Of a DNA stretch of 64,000 nucleotides, positions 49,067 to 60,995 are shown in pieces. Both the position numbers and the translations under genes were made by a program. This DNA is from Owenia fusiformis (Eukaryota; Annelida; Polychaeta; Sabellida; Oweniidae). Below the pieces are notes generated by a model that saw only the letters and a program-made list of their open reading frames with translations, did not search any database and had not been told where the DNA came from. Numbering within the stretch: position 1 is the stretch's first letter; each line of letters starts with the position of its first letter. The stretch lies in NCBI GenBank assembly GCA_903813345.2, contig CAIIXF020000005.1, forward strand, positions 4,493,375-4,557,374, given 5' to 3'.

Positions 49067-50243
49067 GGCTCACATGGTGTTGCTCAAAAGTGAAAATAAA
49101 AAAGACGGGTATAATTTTTTGCAGATTTTTTGTGACAAAATTATTTCATACAACTTCTCTTTACAAAGACATGGCTTTTTAAAATGCGAACAGCTGAACT
49201 TATTTGTAAAGCTAGGAAATGGGCCAAAAGTGAATTTCCCGAGACAAAAATGGTGGCCATTTTGAAAATAGGCGATATTTTGAAGCAGGAGTCACAGGTT
49301 TTTTTTTTCTTTATTGATGTTGAACAAAAATATTTTAAATCAGGAATCCTATCTACAGAGAATTTAAAAAGTGAATTTCGCGAGACAAGAATGGTGACCA
49401 TTTTGAAAATAGGTGAGCTTTTGAACCAAGAATCATAGGAGAGTTTTTTGTATTGATGTTGAACAAAATCAACTTAAAACAGGAATCTTATCGACAGAGG
49501 GTTTAAGGCAAATGGTCCAAAAGTGGATTTTGCGAGACAGATGGACAAATCAATGTTAACTAAAATGGCTGAAAACAAAAAAAATGGATATAATTTTTGC
49601 TGATTTTTCGTAACAAAATTATTTCATACATCTACTCTTTACATTGACATGGATTTTTACAATGTAGGACACTTGAAATTATTTTGCGAGACAAAAATGG
49701 CGGCCATTTTGAAAATAGGCGAGCTTTTGAGCCAAGAGTCATAGGGGAGTTTTCTGTATTGATGTTGAACAGAAATAACTTAAAACAGGAATCCTATCAA
49801 CAGAGGTTTTAAAACGTGCCACTGTTGTTGACGGAAAAGTGGATTTCGCGAGTCAGATGGACAAATCAATGTTAACTAAAATTGCTGAAAATAAAAAAAA
49901 TGGATATAATTTTTCGCTGATTTTTTGTAACAAAATTATTTCATATATCTATTCTTTACATTGACATGGATTTTTACAATGTAGGACACCTGAAATTATT
50001 TGTAAAGCTAGAAAATGGGTCAAAAGTGAATTTTGCGAGACAAAAATGGCGGCCATTTTGAAAATAGGCGAGCTTTTGAACCAGGAGTCATAGGGCAGTT
50101 TTCTGTATTGATGTTGAACAGAAATAACTTAAAACAGGAATCCTATCGACAGAGGTTTTAAAACGTGCCACTATTGTTGACGGACAGACAGACGGACGGA
50201 CAGACGGACAAGTGAGCGATTGCAAAAGCTCACCATGTGAGCT
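49067..50243 (-). mobile_element. Repeat family E copy 3 (inverted)
   Basis: Reverse orientation relative to 39,379-40,956. It runs from GGCTCACATGGTG at 49,067 to CACCATGTGAGCT at 50,231-50,243, with about three and a half ~305-bp units and the tccg/gacg run at 50,180-50,210. Its right part is inside the inverted arm shared with 63.6-64.0 kb. Confidence 0.8.
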
Positions 50244-53200
50244 AAAAAGTGGGTATTTGGCTAGTTCAGTTGTCCATTTGAGGCTTTAAGGCTGAAGAAA
50301 AGGTCAAAATGCATGTTCTGTTGCAAACCATTCCTAGGATAAAATGTAAGCTTGACTACTGATTAAATGTGTCTTTTGTACCTGTATTTTCAGAGTGAAC
50401 AAAAAAAACAACTAAACATCATCATGGCCAGAAAAAGCTTAACATGGACAAGAGACAAACAAGAATACTACATGAATTATTGAAGCACAAAGGATAAAGA
50501 CTGAAGTCATTCAACAACTATTTTCTTGAACTTAAATAAAATTAGTAAATTCTCAGAAAGGATGGATTAATTGAGGACCTATTATGGAATAATGATTACT
50601 GATTCAATGTATATGGTAACTGTGTAAACATATACAATATACACCACCCTACAAGAGGATCAGTTAAAACTCATTTTGATAGTTATTCCTTGATCCTTAA
50701 AAATCATCCTTATCGTAGGGGGTAAAAAAGGAAGAATATATTCTGGATTTTGAAGCCCTGTGATCGGAGGATGTTAAATATGCTCTTACTGAAGTTTCAG
50801 ACTCTAAAAGGGTAGTTATCCCAATGGACATTAGTTTGGTACATTTTCTGGAATCCACTTTTTGCAACTGTAGATTATTTCATTTGCTAATGAATAAAGA
50901 TTTATTAGATGATTGAAGCTTAAATGTCACCTAATTTGTTCTTAGTCACTCTATTCTGTCACCTGACCACATTTAAAAGGGATACAGGCTACATTGAATT
51001 TGCAAATCGAGCGGATCTTCTTTAATTTTTTTGTCATTTGGGGCTTCTCTTGTAATAATATAAAACAAGTGCAAACTGCTCAATGAACCTATGTACAATG
51101 TATTGTAGAATACTTGGGATGTAAAATCGAGAATACCTTCAGAAATATTGAAATAAGAAAACAAGTGAACAACCTCCATTTGCAACTTCTCTGAAGCCTG
51201 TATCCCTTTTCACGAAATACTGGCCACAGTATAGTGATAGAGTAGTGTTAGTCAGATATCCCTCTTCCACCTCACTTTGACTTCAATAGAGATAAGTGAC
51301 TGGGGAGTAATGCACAAAAAGTAACTGATTAATGGAAGTAGTGACAAATTATTTCCACTTGCTAGATATGATCCTGCCATAATGGAGGTTGTACGCATAA
51401 TCACAGGAGACAGGCCAAAGGATATTCCCAAGAGAAGATCCTTTGCATTATTTCAGGAAATGTTGCAGTCACTAATTTGTTTGATTATCAATGTTTCCTA
51501 TAGAGAAAATGGTAAAACAGGTGTCAATAAACCCCTCTTTTAGCCCCTCCCCCAATGCAAAACAAGTATACTGTATATGGGCGTATAATTCAAAAGAAAG
51601 TATGATTTCTAAAAAATGTTAACATTGGAATGTTTAAATGTCAACTTTGTACAAATTTTCCCACTTTCTATTAAAAGAAATGAAAGCAATTGGTTTAATT
51701 TTGATTGAAACTGATAATAAGACATGTAGATGGAAATAAAAAAAACATTATAAATAAGATTCTCAATGGCAATTATGTGAAAATCGTAAGATAAAATGCC
51801 CATATGGGCATTTTCTATGGACACTGTATATTCGTGTTTCAAAATTAATGGTCTTCCCTTTTGAGCCTCTTCCAATATTCTTAGCTTTAAGAGTTATTAT
51901 CCCATCGAACGAAGTTCGGAGGGATATAGGGAACGCCTCAGTCCGTCTGTCCGTCCGTCCGTCCTGGCAATAACTGAAATACCGTTAGCCCGATTTTGTT
52001 CATATTTTGTACACATATACCCTATGGGGGTAGAAGTTCTGCTAGAAAGCCGATTTTCAAAATGGCCGCTCATTTAAAAATGGCGGCCATTTTAGTGCCA
52101 ATTTTACAGTAATTTAGGTGCAATATGTAAAACTGTAATAGCAATATGTTTTAAATGTAAAAAAATTATATAGGACATTAATAAAGCTAGAAATGTAGAT
52201 ATTGAAGGAGCACATGGCCGCCATTTTGAAAAATGGCGGCCTTTACTCGCTATTTTAACATATTTTACTATAACTCGAAAAGTAGTAGAGCGATTTTGTT
52301 CATATTTGGTATGTGAATACTATAAGCATGGCACGCTGTCTAATATCACTTTTGGTAGAAGGCGGCCGTTTTGAAAAATGGCCGCCATTTTGAAAAATGG
52401 CCTCAATTTTAACGTATTTTACTATAACTCAAAAAGTAGTGGAGCGATTTTGTTCGTATTTGGTATGTGAATACTATAAGCATGGCACACTGTCTAATGA
52501 CACTTTTGGTAGAAGGCGGCCATTTTGAAAAATGGCCGCCATTTTAACGTATTTTACTATAACTCAAAAAGTAGTGGAGCGATTTTGTTCATATTTGGTA
52601 TGAGAATACTATAAGCATAGCACACTGTCTAATGACACTATTGGTAGAATGTGGCCATTTTGAAAAATGGCCGCCATTTTAACGTTTTTTACTATAACTC
52701 GAAAAGTACTGGAGCGATTTTGTTCATATTTGGTATGTGAATACTATAAGCTTGGCACACTGTCTAATGTCACTGTCTAATGGTAGAAGGTGGCCATTTT
52801 GAAAAATGGCTGTTATTTTTGCTATATACTTGTACTTTGTTTGTAAATATGCCAGCCATGGCTGTTCGATGGGATTCGCTATGCTTTGGCGTTGCCGTTG
52901 TTCTGGTTATTTTTAAATGCCCATGGGCAATAAAGAGAAAATGATCACAATTAAATGCACATAAGGGCACTTCAATGAGAATGGATTTTATTATTTCAAT
53001 TATCTCGCCAGTTTTCGAAACATGTTTGCCATACTCTAAAAGAGTTATACATTTATAGGCTCACTTCTGATAAATGCCCATTGGCCATTGGCGTTTGATT
53101 TTAATCAAATCACCGTATTGGCACTTTATTTTAAGTTATTTGCCAATTTTGAGTTCCCGTAATTGAATGCACTCCATTGTTCACGTAACATATTTCTGGA

Positions 53201-53481
53201 TGATGCATTTATTTGATAAACAGTGTGGTGGACGAAAATTTACTCAATAATGATATATTCACATTACAACATACACAGGCTGTGACAAAGTAAGGGGGGC
53301 GTGTAAACATAAAACAATAAAATCATGCCAAGAGTAAAAATGCACAGCAGTCAACTCTTTATCCTTTGACGTTTAACGGTAAAGTGATTGTTGTAATCAT
53401 TGTCTCAAGTACCATATATTTGTATTTTTACGGAAGTGTCGACCCAATGACTATATTTCTGAATTATTATATCAATATGTT
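49927..53481 (+). repeat. Left arm of a >3.5-kb inverted duplication (ends at contig edge)
   Basis: Reverse complement of 60,457-64,000 over its whole length, with scattered substitutions and small indels (e.g. a 9-bp difference near 51,060 versus 62,822). Similarity runs to the very last base before the N gap. Contents: part of a family E element, a unique ~1.6-kb part (50,250-51,890), a family C element and about 550 bp of flank. Confidence 0.93.
51898..52915 (+). mobile_element. Repeat family C copy in left arm
   Basis: Starts ATCCCATCGAACGAAGTTCG, followed by gtccgtccgtccgtcc, four to five ~150-bp units with paired ggcggccatttt palindromes, the inverted end gttcgatgggat and gttgccgttgttctgg. 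Bounded on the right by gttattttta. Counterpart of 60,996-61,998. Confidence 0.85.
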
Positions 53482-53981
53482 NNNNNNNNNNNNNNNNNNN
53501 NNNNNNNNNNNNNNNNNNNNNNNNNNNNNNNNNNNNNNNNNNNNNNNNNNNNNNNNNNNNNNNNNNNNNNNNNNNNNNNNNNNNNNNNNNNNNNNNNNNN
53601 NNNNNNNNNNNNNNNNNNNNNNNNNNNNNNNNNNNNNNNNNNNNNNNNNNNNNNNNNNNNNNNNNNNNNNNNNNNNNNNNNNNNNNNNNNNNNNNNNNNN
53701 NNNNNNNNNNNNNNNNNNNNNNNNNNNNNNNNNNNNNNNNNNNNNNNNNNNNNNNNNNNNNNNNNNNNNNNNNNNNNNNNNNNNNNNNNNNNNNNNNNNN
53801 NNNNNNNNNNNNNNNNNNNNNNNNNNNNNNNNNNNNNNNNNNNNNNNNNNNNNNNNNNNNNNNNNNNNNNNNNNNNNNNNNNNNNNNNNNNNNNNNNNNN
53901 NNNNNNNNNNNNNNNNNNNNNNNNNNNNNNNNNNNNNNNNNNNNNNNNNNNNNNNNNNNNNNNNNNNNNNNNNNNNNNNNN
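53482..53981. other. Assembly gap, exactly 500 N
   Basis: Scaffold join of unknown real size between contig 2 and the contig with CATSPERB. The left side stops within the inverted duplication. Confidence 0.98.
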
Positions 53982-54087
53982 TCACCCGCTCATGCATTGT
54001 ATATTTGTGTGTATTTAAAAAAGGAAATAAACATAAACATAATGAAAGATGAATAGGATGCACTTGATGCGTAAACGTGTATGCTAT

Positions 54088-54377
54088 CAGTGGCGTAACG
54101 TTGGTATTTTGTGAGGGTACGCCACGAGTAAGCGATAGACGTGCTGTGAGGGGGGTTCGGGTGAGGTCCCCCCAAGAAAATTTGAAAATGAGATCGCATT
54201 TGAAGCGTTCTGGGGCGTTTGAAATACGAAATTCCGACTATTATGGACGAATAGAATGTAAATTATTAGCCATTTTTGAAGTGTGGGGCAAATCAATATA
54301 AAAAATCAACTGTTTTCTAAATTTTGAGAGTAAGCCTACGCCATGGCGTTTTATGCGTATATGACGCTACGCCATTG
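54088..54377. mobile_element. 290-bp MITE with TIR CARTGGCGTARCG and 4-bp duplication
   Basis: CAGTGGCGTAACG at the left pairs with CGCTACGCCATTG at the right; CTAT flanks both ends (54,084-54,087 and 54,378-54,381). Contains a ggtccccccaagaaaatttg segment common in this kind of element. The superfamily is not certain (Chapaev/CACTA-type ends are possible). Short open frames inside are not genes. Confidence 0.82.
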
Positions 54378-54381
54378 CTAT

Positions 54382-55446
54382 AAATTATAATTAACCAATT
54401 TACTAAGGACGTTGTAATGGGCCATTTTGATCAATTATGTTAAGAATTCCTAGTAAAATTGACTTGTAGATTCACAGAAAAGTTCCTCAATGGATTTTGA
54501 TATCTAAATCAACTGTAACACGCGTGTGTAAGGCCTAATAACATTTTGAACACAGAGACAACCGTTTTTAACAACATGAATGATGATTTTTTAAATCATA
54601 TAATATTGTAATAATAAGGTACTTTTAGGCTGCGTTCATAGGTTTAACTTTTCAAAATTACAATACAAATACCTTGAAATACGAGCACCTCGATAATCCT
54701 TTAACGCTTTAACCAGTCGCGATATAATCCATGTCATTTTCAATAAGGCCTAGCAATTTACATAATTGACCAAAACGTTACTTTTAAAATGCTATTATTT
54801 TTTGACCATGGAGCATATAACCTTGATACTGATCGTATCCGGACACTGATATGTCTTTAACTCCAAAAGGCCAAGTGATGAGCAAACAGGTCCATTGATT
54901 GTTAATAAGGGACGATCATTTTTGCTGTCTACATCCTAATTTTGATGAAATTGATCATTTAAGGACTACCGGAGAGCAAGTAGGAGATGTGATGGAAAAT
55001 AAGATAGGAGAAAGAAACACAACCAAGAATAATTTGTTAGTTTCTTGTACCGTATTTCCTCAACTCATTTTCTTGAATCACAATCCACAAAGTATGAGTC
55101 ATATCGACTTTTCCAAGATGATCGGTTCTCAAAGTAATTTGAAATTGCCGCGAAATCAACTTATTGGGAAAATATAATCCCCGATTGCATATTCTTTCTC
55201 ACTTTTCAGACATGTGCCGACGCGTTTTTTCTTGAATAATATAATTGATTATACCGTATTTTATTAATACATATAATATTCTTTAACATATTTTTACCGT
55301 AATAAATAATGAAAAAGCAAAAGCTTCGTCTGCTAAATGAATGCGCCAAAGTAGTTCCAATATGTCTGACATGTAGAAATCAAAAAAACAACTTTTGTAC
55401 TTGTATGAACATTAACTATCAAATAAGTGATATAATACTCGTGAAA
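54382..55446. other. Upstream region of CATSPERB
   Basis: AT-rich. No recognised promoter elements. The CATSPERB frame is open from 55,309, but codons 1-46 before the preferred start look like 5' UTR. An open frame at 54,899-55,177 has no family resemblance. Confidence 0.4.
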
Positions 55447-58400
55447 ATGACAAACAATATAGCTTGGAATACATTTATAAAGACAGTGATATTACTTGTC
55501 ACTGTTACATGCTGTACAGGCAACTATGTGCTACAGGTTCAAAATACTGGAGGTGGAAATTTTATTCCAAACAAGTTAATTTTGAATGGTGATACTTTGA
55601 TTATAAATTGTGAAATCATAGATCCTGACTTTGATTCATATGATGATCGACAACTTTTGCTGTATGAGTACCAAATGCAAGGCCACTCACCAAGCATCAC
55701 TCTTACTAACTCAACCTGGTCTCGTGTCTTCAACTTCCCCATGGATGGGACTGCATGGATCCTGTCGATTCCTCGCGTTGACATTGTTGGACCTGATCTC
55801 TCTGTACATCCCAGAGAACAATGGAAAGTATCAATTGAACTTAACATGAACATGCACTTATTCAAAACTTATGGGACACTTGTTGATTTGGTGAGCGAAC
55901 CTATTGCACAATGGTTGTTGAACCCCGAAAGTCCCCCCAATCCATCAACGTTATCTACAGCGACACAAATTCTTCATACAAGTAGCCCTTGTTCTGCAGA
56001 TGTGGGAATTATGAGTCCTATTTTCAGTGATCTCACAATTGGAATTTGGCTGTTTGTGACTTATACGTCGTTTCAAGCACCAAATGAACCTTGGTATAAT
56101 CTGAACACTAATACCCAATGGTGCGCAACATTGGATTGTTCGAGCGTACACCTCATTGATATGGAGTTAACAAACAATTATCTCCTATTACTGACAAACC
56201 ATGGCCTAGTTATACTGGATATGCTAGCTTCTGATGAAGCACAACTTTTTCACCTGGTTAACCCATTCGCTTCTACAAACCATTCTAATGTATTCAATAC
56301 TCCTCTGGCATTGGGAGACATGGCCTTAACATATGTGAACTATTGTGCAAGCAAACATCATACAATAAAAAAACATCAACTTGTGAGTGTTTGCTGTAGT
56401 ACGTGCCCTGCAAGCCCTGAAACATGCGTACATTCAGTGCCACCATACACGACTTGGTATGCTGTTTACAATGATGTGAATGGAGCCGTTCCTCCTGCTG
56501 ATTTATCAAGGGTGATTGACATGGTGTTTAACTTCCATATTGACTGTATGGTAATTCTGTACCAGACAGTTACCTCAGAATATGCTGTAGAAACTAGAGA
56601 GGTATTGCCTGATACCATTACATGCTTTTTCATGGCCTTGTTCCCATCATTTAAGTTTCCCTCCGATGCTGTTTTAACACACCTGTATTTCCATGTTCCT
56701 ACGGCAACATCATATTGCCATGGAAACCAAATCTGGATGAGTGTAGACTGTGGAAATATGTTTTCTTTATCAAGTCAGTTAATATCAACTTCAGGATTAA
56801 TGCATAATATGTATAGCAATCTAGATTTGGATACAGCTTTAGGAGTAACTGATGATAATGGTGCCTACTATACCAAAGCTGGTGTGAATAGATTTGCATA
56901 TATTGGGCCAGTCGATGACAGTCTACCCTATATATTCCATGTTGATCACCTGGGTTTTACGCGACATGTACAAATTGGTTCAGCTGGTGAAAATTTCTCA
57001 ACCACAGATTTCGATCCACAATCTCGCCTGTATGCTATTGATAATATTGTTAAACTTAGCCATCCACTAGCATTGAGATTTGTGACCAACGAGAAGATCA
57101 ACTTGTATGAGTATGATGTTGGATTAACATCTGAATTCTCCGATATGCATATTGGTCAACAATTGACCCTGCAGAATGGTGGAAGTGCTCTGATAAACAA
57201 CGTCTTAAAATTGAAATTTGCGAAACCTCATTGGGTGTCTTACATCACAGCTTATATCAACACTCCCCTATCTCCAGAGAGCTTCACTACAAGTCCTGCT
57301 CAGCAGTATGACATCACAGTGACAAATTTGGATTCTGATGCTGAGACAGTAACTTTAACTCTATCAGATAGTGGCTCTCCAATAGGTGGCACTGGGTGGA
57401 AATCGAGTGATGTGCACAAAACTGTTACTATTCGGTATTTAGGGGGATCTTATCTGATCATATCTTATACAGACACATCAAATGTTGTTGCTGTATCAAC
57501 TGTTGCATCACCGAAATCTGCATCTGCTCCTGGAGGGAAATGGTTCATGTTCAATTTTGGAGAATTTGAATCTCAAATGAACTGGTATTTGGAAGAAGCA
57601 CCTTGTCAACATAGCTGGTATCCAGATAGCACCACTAAGACTCAATTTGATTTAGATTCTGGAGATCGACTCACATTAGAACAAAGGGCCTTTTCAACTG
57701 GCGATGCTAGTACACAGCCATACAGCCACTTGATATATCTCAGAATGAGCAATCCCTTCTTCTATCATCCAGAGTTCACAGAAACTATAAATCATCAAGA
57801 TATAAACTTATTAAAGGTTGAGATGCAGGATGAGATGTTTAGTCAAGCAATGACAGTTGTTACTTTTCAGATGGTTGATGCATCTCTCAAGTGCCCTATA
57901 GTAACTAAAGTCTTCAGGGTGTATTCAGGATGTCCCGAGAGAAAGGTTTTGCAGTTCCACTACCCACATGAAATCTCTATACAGGAGTTTCTCTATGGTA
58001 ACCCTCTTGATAATAATAATCGATCTCTCATACAAGAACTTGTGCCAAATTATCGCCCACCATCACATATTGGGATAGATATTCCACTGACTGATAATAT
58101 ATACAACGCTGACCCAAGTGTTCCAAGACCTAATGATTATTTCAAGATATCCAAAGAATCTGGCAATTTAAAACAATGTGCCGGTGCATCAAATCGTGCC
58201 ATGTGTACCTGCACTGATGAAATGAAATTCAGCGATGATGTAAAATACTCAGATTGTCATCAACGTGTTTACAGGCTACTGTTTCCCGGAAAACTCACAT
58301 TGAACTTTACAGTAAATCAACCTGGTAAACAGACATATGTACTCGAGGAACAGTATATTATTCATATTTCGGAGCAGAACAATCGCAAAGATTACACAAC

Positions 58401-58752
58401 CTCATCAAAGGCTTCATCTATGCTTAAGTTTGCCAAAGCAAGTAAGGACCTAGGTGATACCTCAAAGCTTCTGACCCCTGGAGGCACTGCTTTAATCACA
58501 ATGTTTGCTTCAGGACTCTACCATTTCAAAGTAACACTCATGGATGGCTTCACATACTGTCCTCTTGAGACTCAATTTATGGTTTTCGTTGACTCCCCTC
58601 CATTAGCCTTCCCTTTGGTGTATGTGCTGATAGCCAGTGTTAGCATGTGTGTTGGTATTTCCATTTTCATGTCCTATATTTGGTATCTATCCAAGCATCA
58701 TCATTTTAGAATCAGAAAAGTAGGTTCACAATGTCAACCTTTTCATAGTTAG
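55309..58752 (+). CDS. CATSPERB: CATSPERB, sperm CatSper channel subunit beta, in a single exon
   Basis: Accessory single-pass subunit of the CatSper calcium channel of the sperm flagellum, with a large extracellular part. The frame has 1,147 codons; the likely start is Met47 (55,447), directly before a signal peptide (WNTFIKTVILLVTVTCC), giving 1,101 residues against about 1,116 in human. Stretches shared with CATSPERB as I recall it: EQWKVSIEL, GTLVDLVSEPIAQW, FPSFKFPS, YTKAGVNRF, NYRPPSHIGIDIPLTDN, then KQCAGASNRAMCTCT and SDCHQRVYRL, and LYHFKVTLMDG before the membrane segment (about 1,101-1,127). A short basic tail follows. No frameshift or stop breaks the protein. Absence of introns is unusual: the mammalian gene has many exons and neighbouring genes here are split. 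A donor-like GTAGGT at 58,720 could add a further C-terminal exon. It lies between inverted arms and beside a gap. Confidence 0.95.
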   Translation: MKKQKLRLLNECAKVVPICLTCRNQKNNFCTCMNINYQISDIILVKMTNNIAWNTFIKTVILLVTVTCCTGNYVLQVQNTGGGNFIPNKLILNGDTLIINCEIIDPDFDSYDDRQLLLYEYQMQGHSPSITLTNSTWSRVFNFPMDGTAWILSIPRVDIVGPDLSVHPREQWKVSIELNMNMHLFKTYGTLVDLVSEPIAQWLLNPESPPNPSTLSTATQILHTSSPCSADVGIMSPIFSDLTIGIWLFVTYTSFQAPNEPWYNLNTNTQWCATLDCSSVHLIDMELTNNYLLLLTNHGLVILDMLASDEAQLFHLVNPFASTNHSNVFNTPLALGDMALTYVNYCASKHHTIKKHQLVSVCCSTCPASPETCVHSVPPYTTWYAVYNDVNGAVPPADLSRVIDMVFNFHIDCMVILYQTVTSEYAVETREVLPDTITCFFMALFPSFKFPSDAVLTHLYFHVPTATSYCHGNQIWMSVDCGNMFSLSSQLISTSGLMHNMYSNLDLDTALGVTDDNGAYYTKAGVNRFAYIGPVDDSLPYIFHVDHLGFTRHVQIGSAGENFSTTDFDPQSRLYAIDNIVKLSHPLALRFVTNEKINLYEYDVGLTSEFSDMHIGQQLTLQNGGSALINNVLKLKFAKPHWVSYITAYINTPLSPESFTTSPAQQYDITVTNLDSDAETVTLTLSDSGSPIGGTGWKSSDVHKTVTIRYLGGSYLIISYTDTSNVVAVSTVASPKSASAPGGKWFMFNFGEFESQMNWYLEEAPCQHSWYPDSTTKTQFDLDSGDRLTLEQRAFSTGDASTQPYSHLIYLRMSNPFFYHPEFTETINHQDINLLKVEMQDEMFSQAMTVVTFQMVDASLKCPIVTKVFRVYSGCPERKVLQFHYPHEISIQEFLYGNPLDNNNRSLIQELVPNYRPPSHIGIDIPLTDNIYNADPSVPRPNDYFKISKESGNLKQCAGASNRAMCTCTDEMKFSDDVKYSDCHQRVYRLLFPGKLTLNFTVNQPGKQTYVLEEQYIIHISEQNNRKDYTTSSKASSMLKFAKASKDLGDTSKLLTPGGTALITMFASGLYHFKVTLMDGFTYCPLETQFMVFVDSPPLAFPLVYVLIASVSMCVGISIFMSYIWYLSKHHHFRIRKVGSQCQPFHS

Positions 58753-59996
58753 AGTTAGATAACTCAGTTCAGCTGTCAGCAATTGAAAGGAATCCTATGT
58801 TACACGACCAGATGAGTCCATAAAGTTACTTCTATCAGGGTGAGGTGGGGGGGGGAGTAAAACCCTACATGACAATGTCATTCTCAAAGAATATTGATTT
58901 TAAAAAATTTAAGTGAAACACATGTCAACATTACAAAATTTTGTTATACAGTGGGTGTGAGGGGTAAACCACGGAGGAATTAACTATTTTTTCACTTTTG
59001 GTAATATTTGGCCACCCCCTGAAGGCTTACTGACATATTGATAGGCCTATATCTAACTGTGCTTGAGGAATGAATGAAGCATACTTTAATGTTTAGAGGG
59101 TATCATACTTTAAACTGAATCAATTCACTTTCAAAATCTTTAATTTTACAAATTTTATTTCACCACCGAAAAGTGGTGACATATTGTTAGCAACCATTTT
59201 GCTGACAGTTATTTGGCACAGTAAGATATAGTTTCTGATGTTCACTACTATGAATAGGGCATGACTTCAAATGATAAACTTAAAAGGACAAGTCGCTTTT
59301 AGGTTGACTGTACTTAAATATGTCAGTAACATCTTCTATGTAATACAGAATAGCATTATTTTATTAAGGATTGGTTATACTATTCAGGATTTTCCAGAAT
59401 TGGCAGTATATCAAAACATTCACTTTTCAAATGGAATAGACTAGATGCGAGTAGAAATAACCTTGATTTACATCATTAAATATTCAAAATTCAGTCAAAG
59501 TGATGTCATAGTTGAAATCTGCATGTAAAAGTACATCTAGAAACATGGTTTCGAAAATTGTCTATCAACTTTGAAAATGTAATTTTTTTTGAAAATGTGA
59601 CTTCTTGTTCGGGTTGATTCCTCATAGACCCCATGTTACAAAATCACAAAAGGTGAATTATCTTTTCTTGTATTGGACAGATAACATTTTCTTTTACTGG
59701 ACATATTTAACATCTGTAGCCTTGATGAATAAAATTATAAATATAAGACATGAATGTAAAATATATATTATTTCTGATGATTAAAAATGAACAGCTACGT
59801 TGTATGAGTAGACATTGTGCACTGAGGCTGTTCTTAGTGTATAAGAGAATCATGTTAAGTACTGATGATGCCATGATAGTTGATCTCAGAATACTAGTAA
59901 CATAACAGAAATTGTGTATAATATTATGTTTATCTGGATATAAAAAGATATGTAAATAATGTTCAATATTTACAATTATAATAATACTTGTGGATG
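58753..59996. other. CATSPERB 3' flank
   Basis: No second gene recognised. An AATAAA is at 59,728-59,733; no long A-tract follows the stop codon. At 59,160-59,185 caccaccgaaaagtggtgac is a relic of a family D terminus. A minus-strand open frame at 60,018-59,707 has no family resemblance. Confidence 0.4.
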
Positions 59997-60512
59997 TGAC
60001 CTTAGGTCGACACAACATTATGATAGTGTAAAAATGGTCATTAGGTCGACAAATGAAAAATTTGAAAATTTTCTAAAAACAGAAAAATAATATCGTATTT
60101 GAGGTAATTAGACATAAGAATAGTCTTTGGGGGGATTATTATGATGTTTTATGTGATATTTTAGGAGATAAAATTTTTTTGTTGACCTAATACCATCAAC
60201 ATTTTTTTACACACTAGATTGGTCATTAGGTCGACACAAAGATAATAATGATAATAATACAAAAATGTAGACATTAGGTCGACATTTCTTTAATAATACA
60301 AAATGTCGTCATTAGGTCGACATTTAAATAATAATACTAAAATATGGTCATTTGGTCAACATATTGCAAAAATATAGTCATTGGGTCGACAATTTGATAA
60401 TATACAGAAATATGGGCATTAGGTCTACATTTTAGTAATAATACAAAATATGGTCATTTGGTCAACATATTGATATAATAATTCAGAAATATAGTCATTG
60501 GGTCGACACTTA
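59997..60512 (+). repeat. Tandem repeat built on GTCATTAGGTCGACA
   Basis: About ten copies of a 35-60-bp unit, gtcattaggtcgaca plus an AT-rich filler such as taataatacaaaaatat. Variants have ggtcaac or ggtctac. Its last part (from 60,457) is also at the end of contig 2 (53,430-53,481, inverted). A lone taggtcgacattg is at 19,568. Confidence 0.75.
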
Positions 60513-60995
60513 GGTAATAATACAAATATATGGTACTCGAGACAATGATTATCACTTTACGGTTAAACGTCAAAGGATAAAGAGTTGACTGCTGTGCATT
60601 TTTACTCTTGGCATGATTTTATTGTTTTATGTTTACACGCCACACTTACTTTGTCACAACCTGTGTATGTTGTTATGTGAATATATCATTATTGAGTCAA
60701 TTTTCGTTCACCACACTGTTTATCAAATAAATGCATCATCCAGAAATATGTTACGTGAACAATGGAGTGCATTCAATTCCGGAACTCAAAATTGGCAAAT
60801 AACTTAAAATAAAGTGCCAATACTGTGATTTGATTAAAATCAAACGCCAATGGCCAATGGGCATTTAGAGTATGGCAAACATGTTTCGAAAACTGGCGGG
60901 ATAATTGAAATAAGAAAATCCATTCTCATTGAAGTGCCCTTATGTGCATTTAATTGTGATCATTTTCTCTTTATTGCCCATGGGCATTTAAAAAT

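Noticed and set aside
50970-51880. Open frames in the inverted arms (e.g. SDPAIMEVVRIITGDRPKDI on the minus strand at 62,334-62,564, with a counterpart near 51,360)
   Set aside because: Present in both arms only because the arms are copies; the frames are short, end at different points in the two arms and have no recognised family. A single genuine exon cannot be excluded.
53366-54063. Long open frames across the second gap
   Set aside because: They consist almost entirely of N.
55309-55446. Use of the first ATG at 55,309 as the CATSPERB start
   Set aside because: The 46 residues before Met47 are basic, Cys-rich and unlike a secretory leader; the signal peptide begins right after Met47.
55309-58752. 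Assignment of the single-exon gene to CatSper gamma
   Set aside because: Length and membrane topology would also fit, but the stretches around EQWKV, YRPPSHIGIDIPLTDN and the Cys cluster match CatSper beta.
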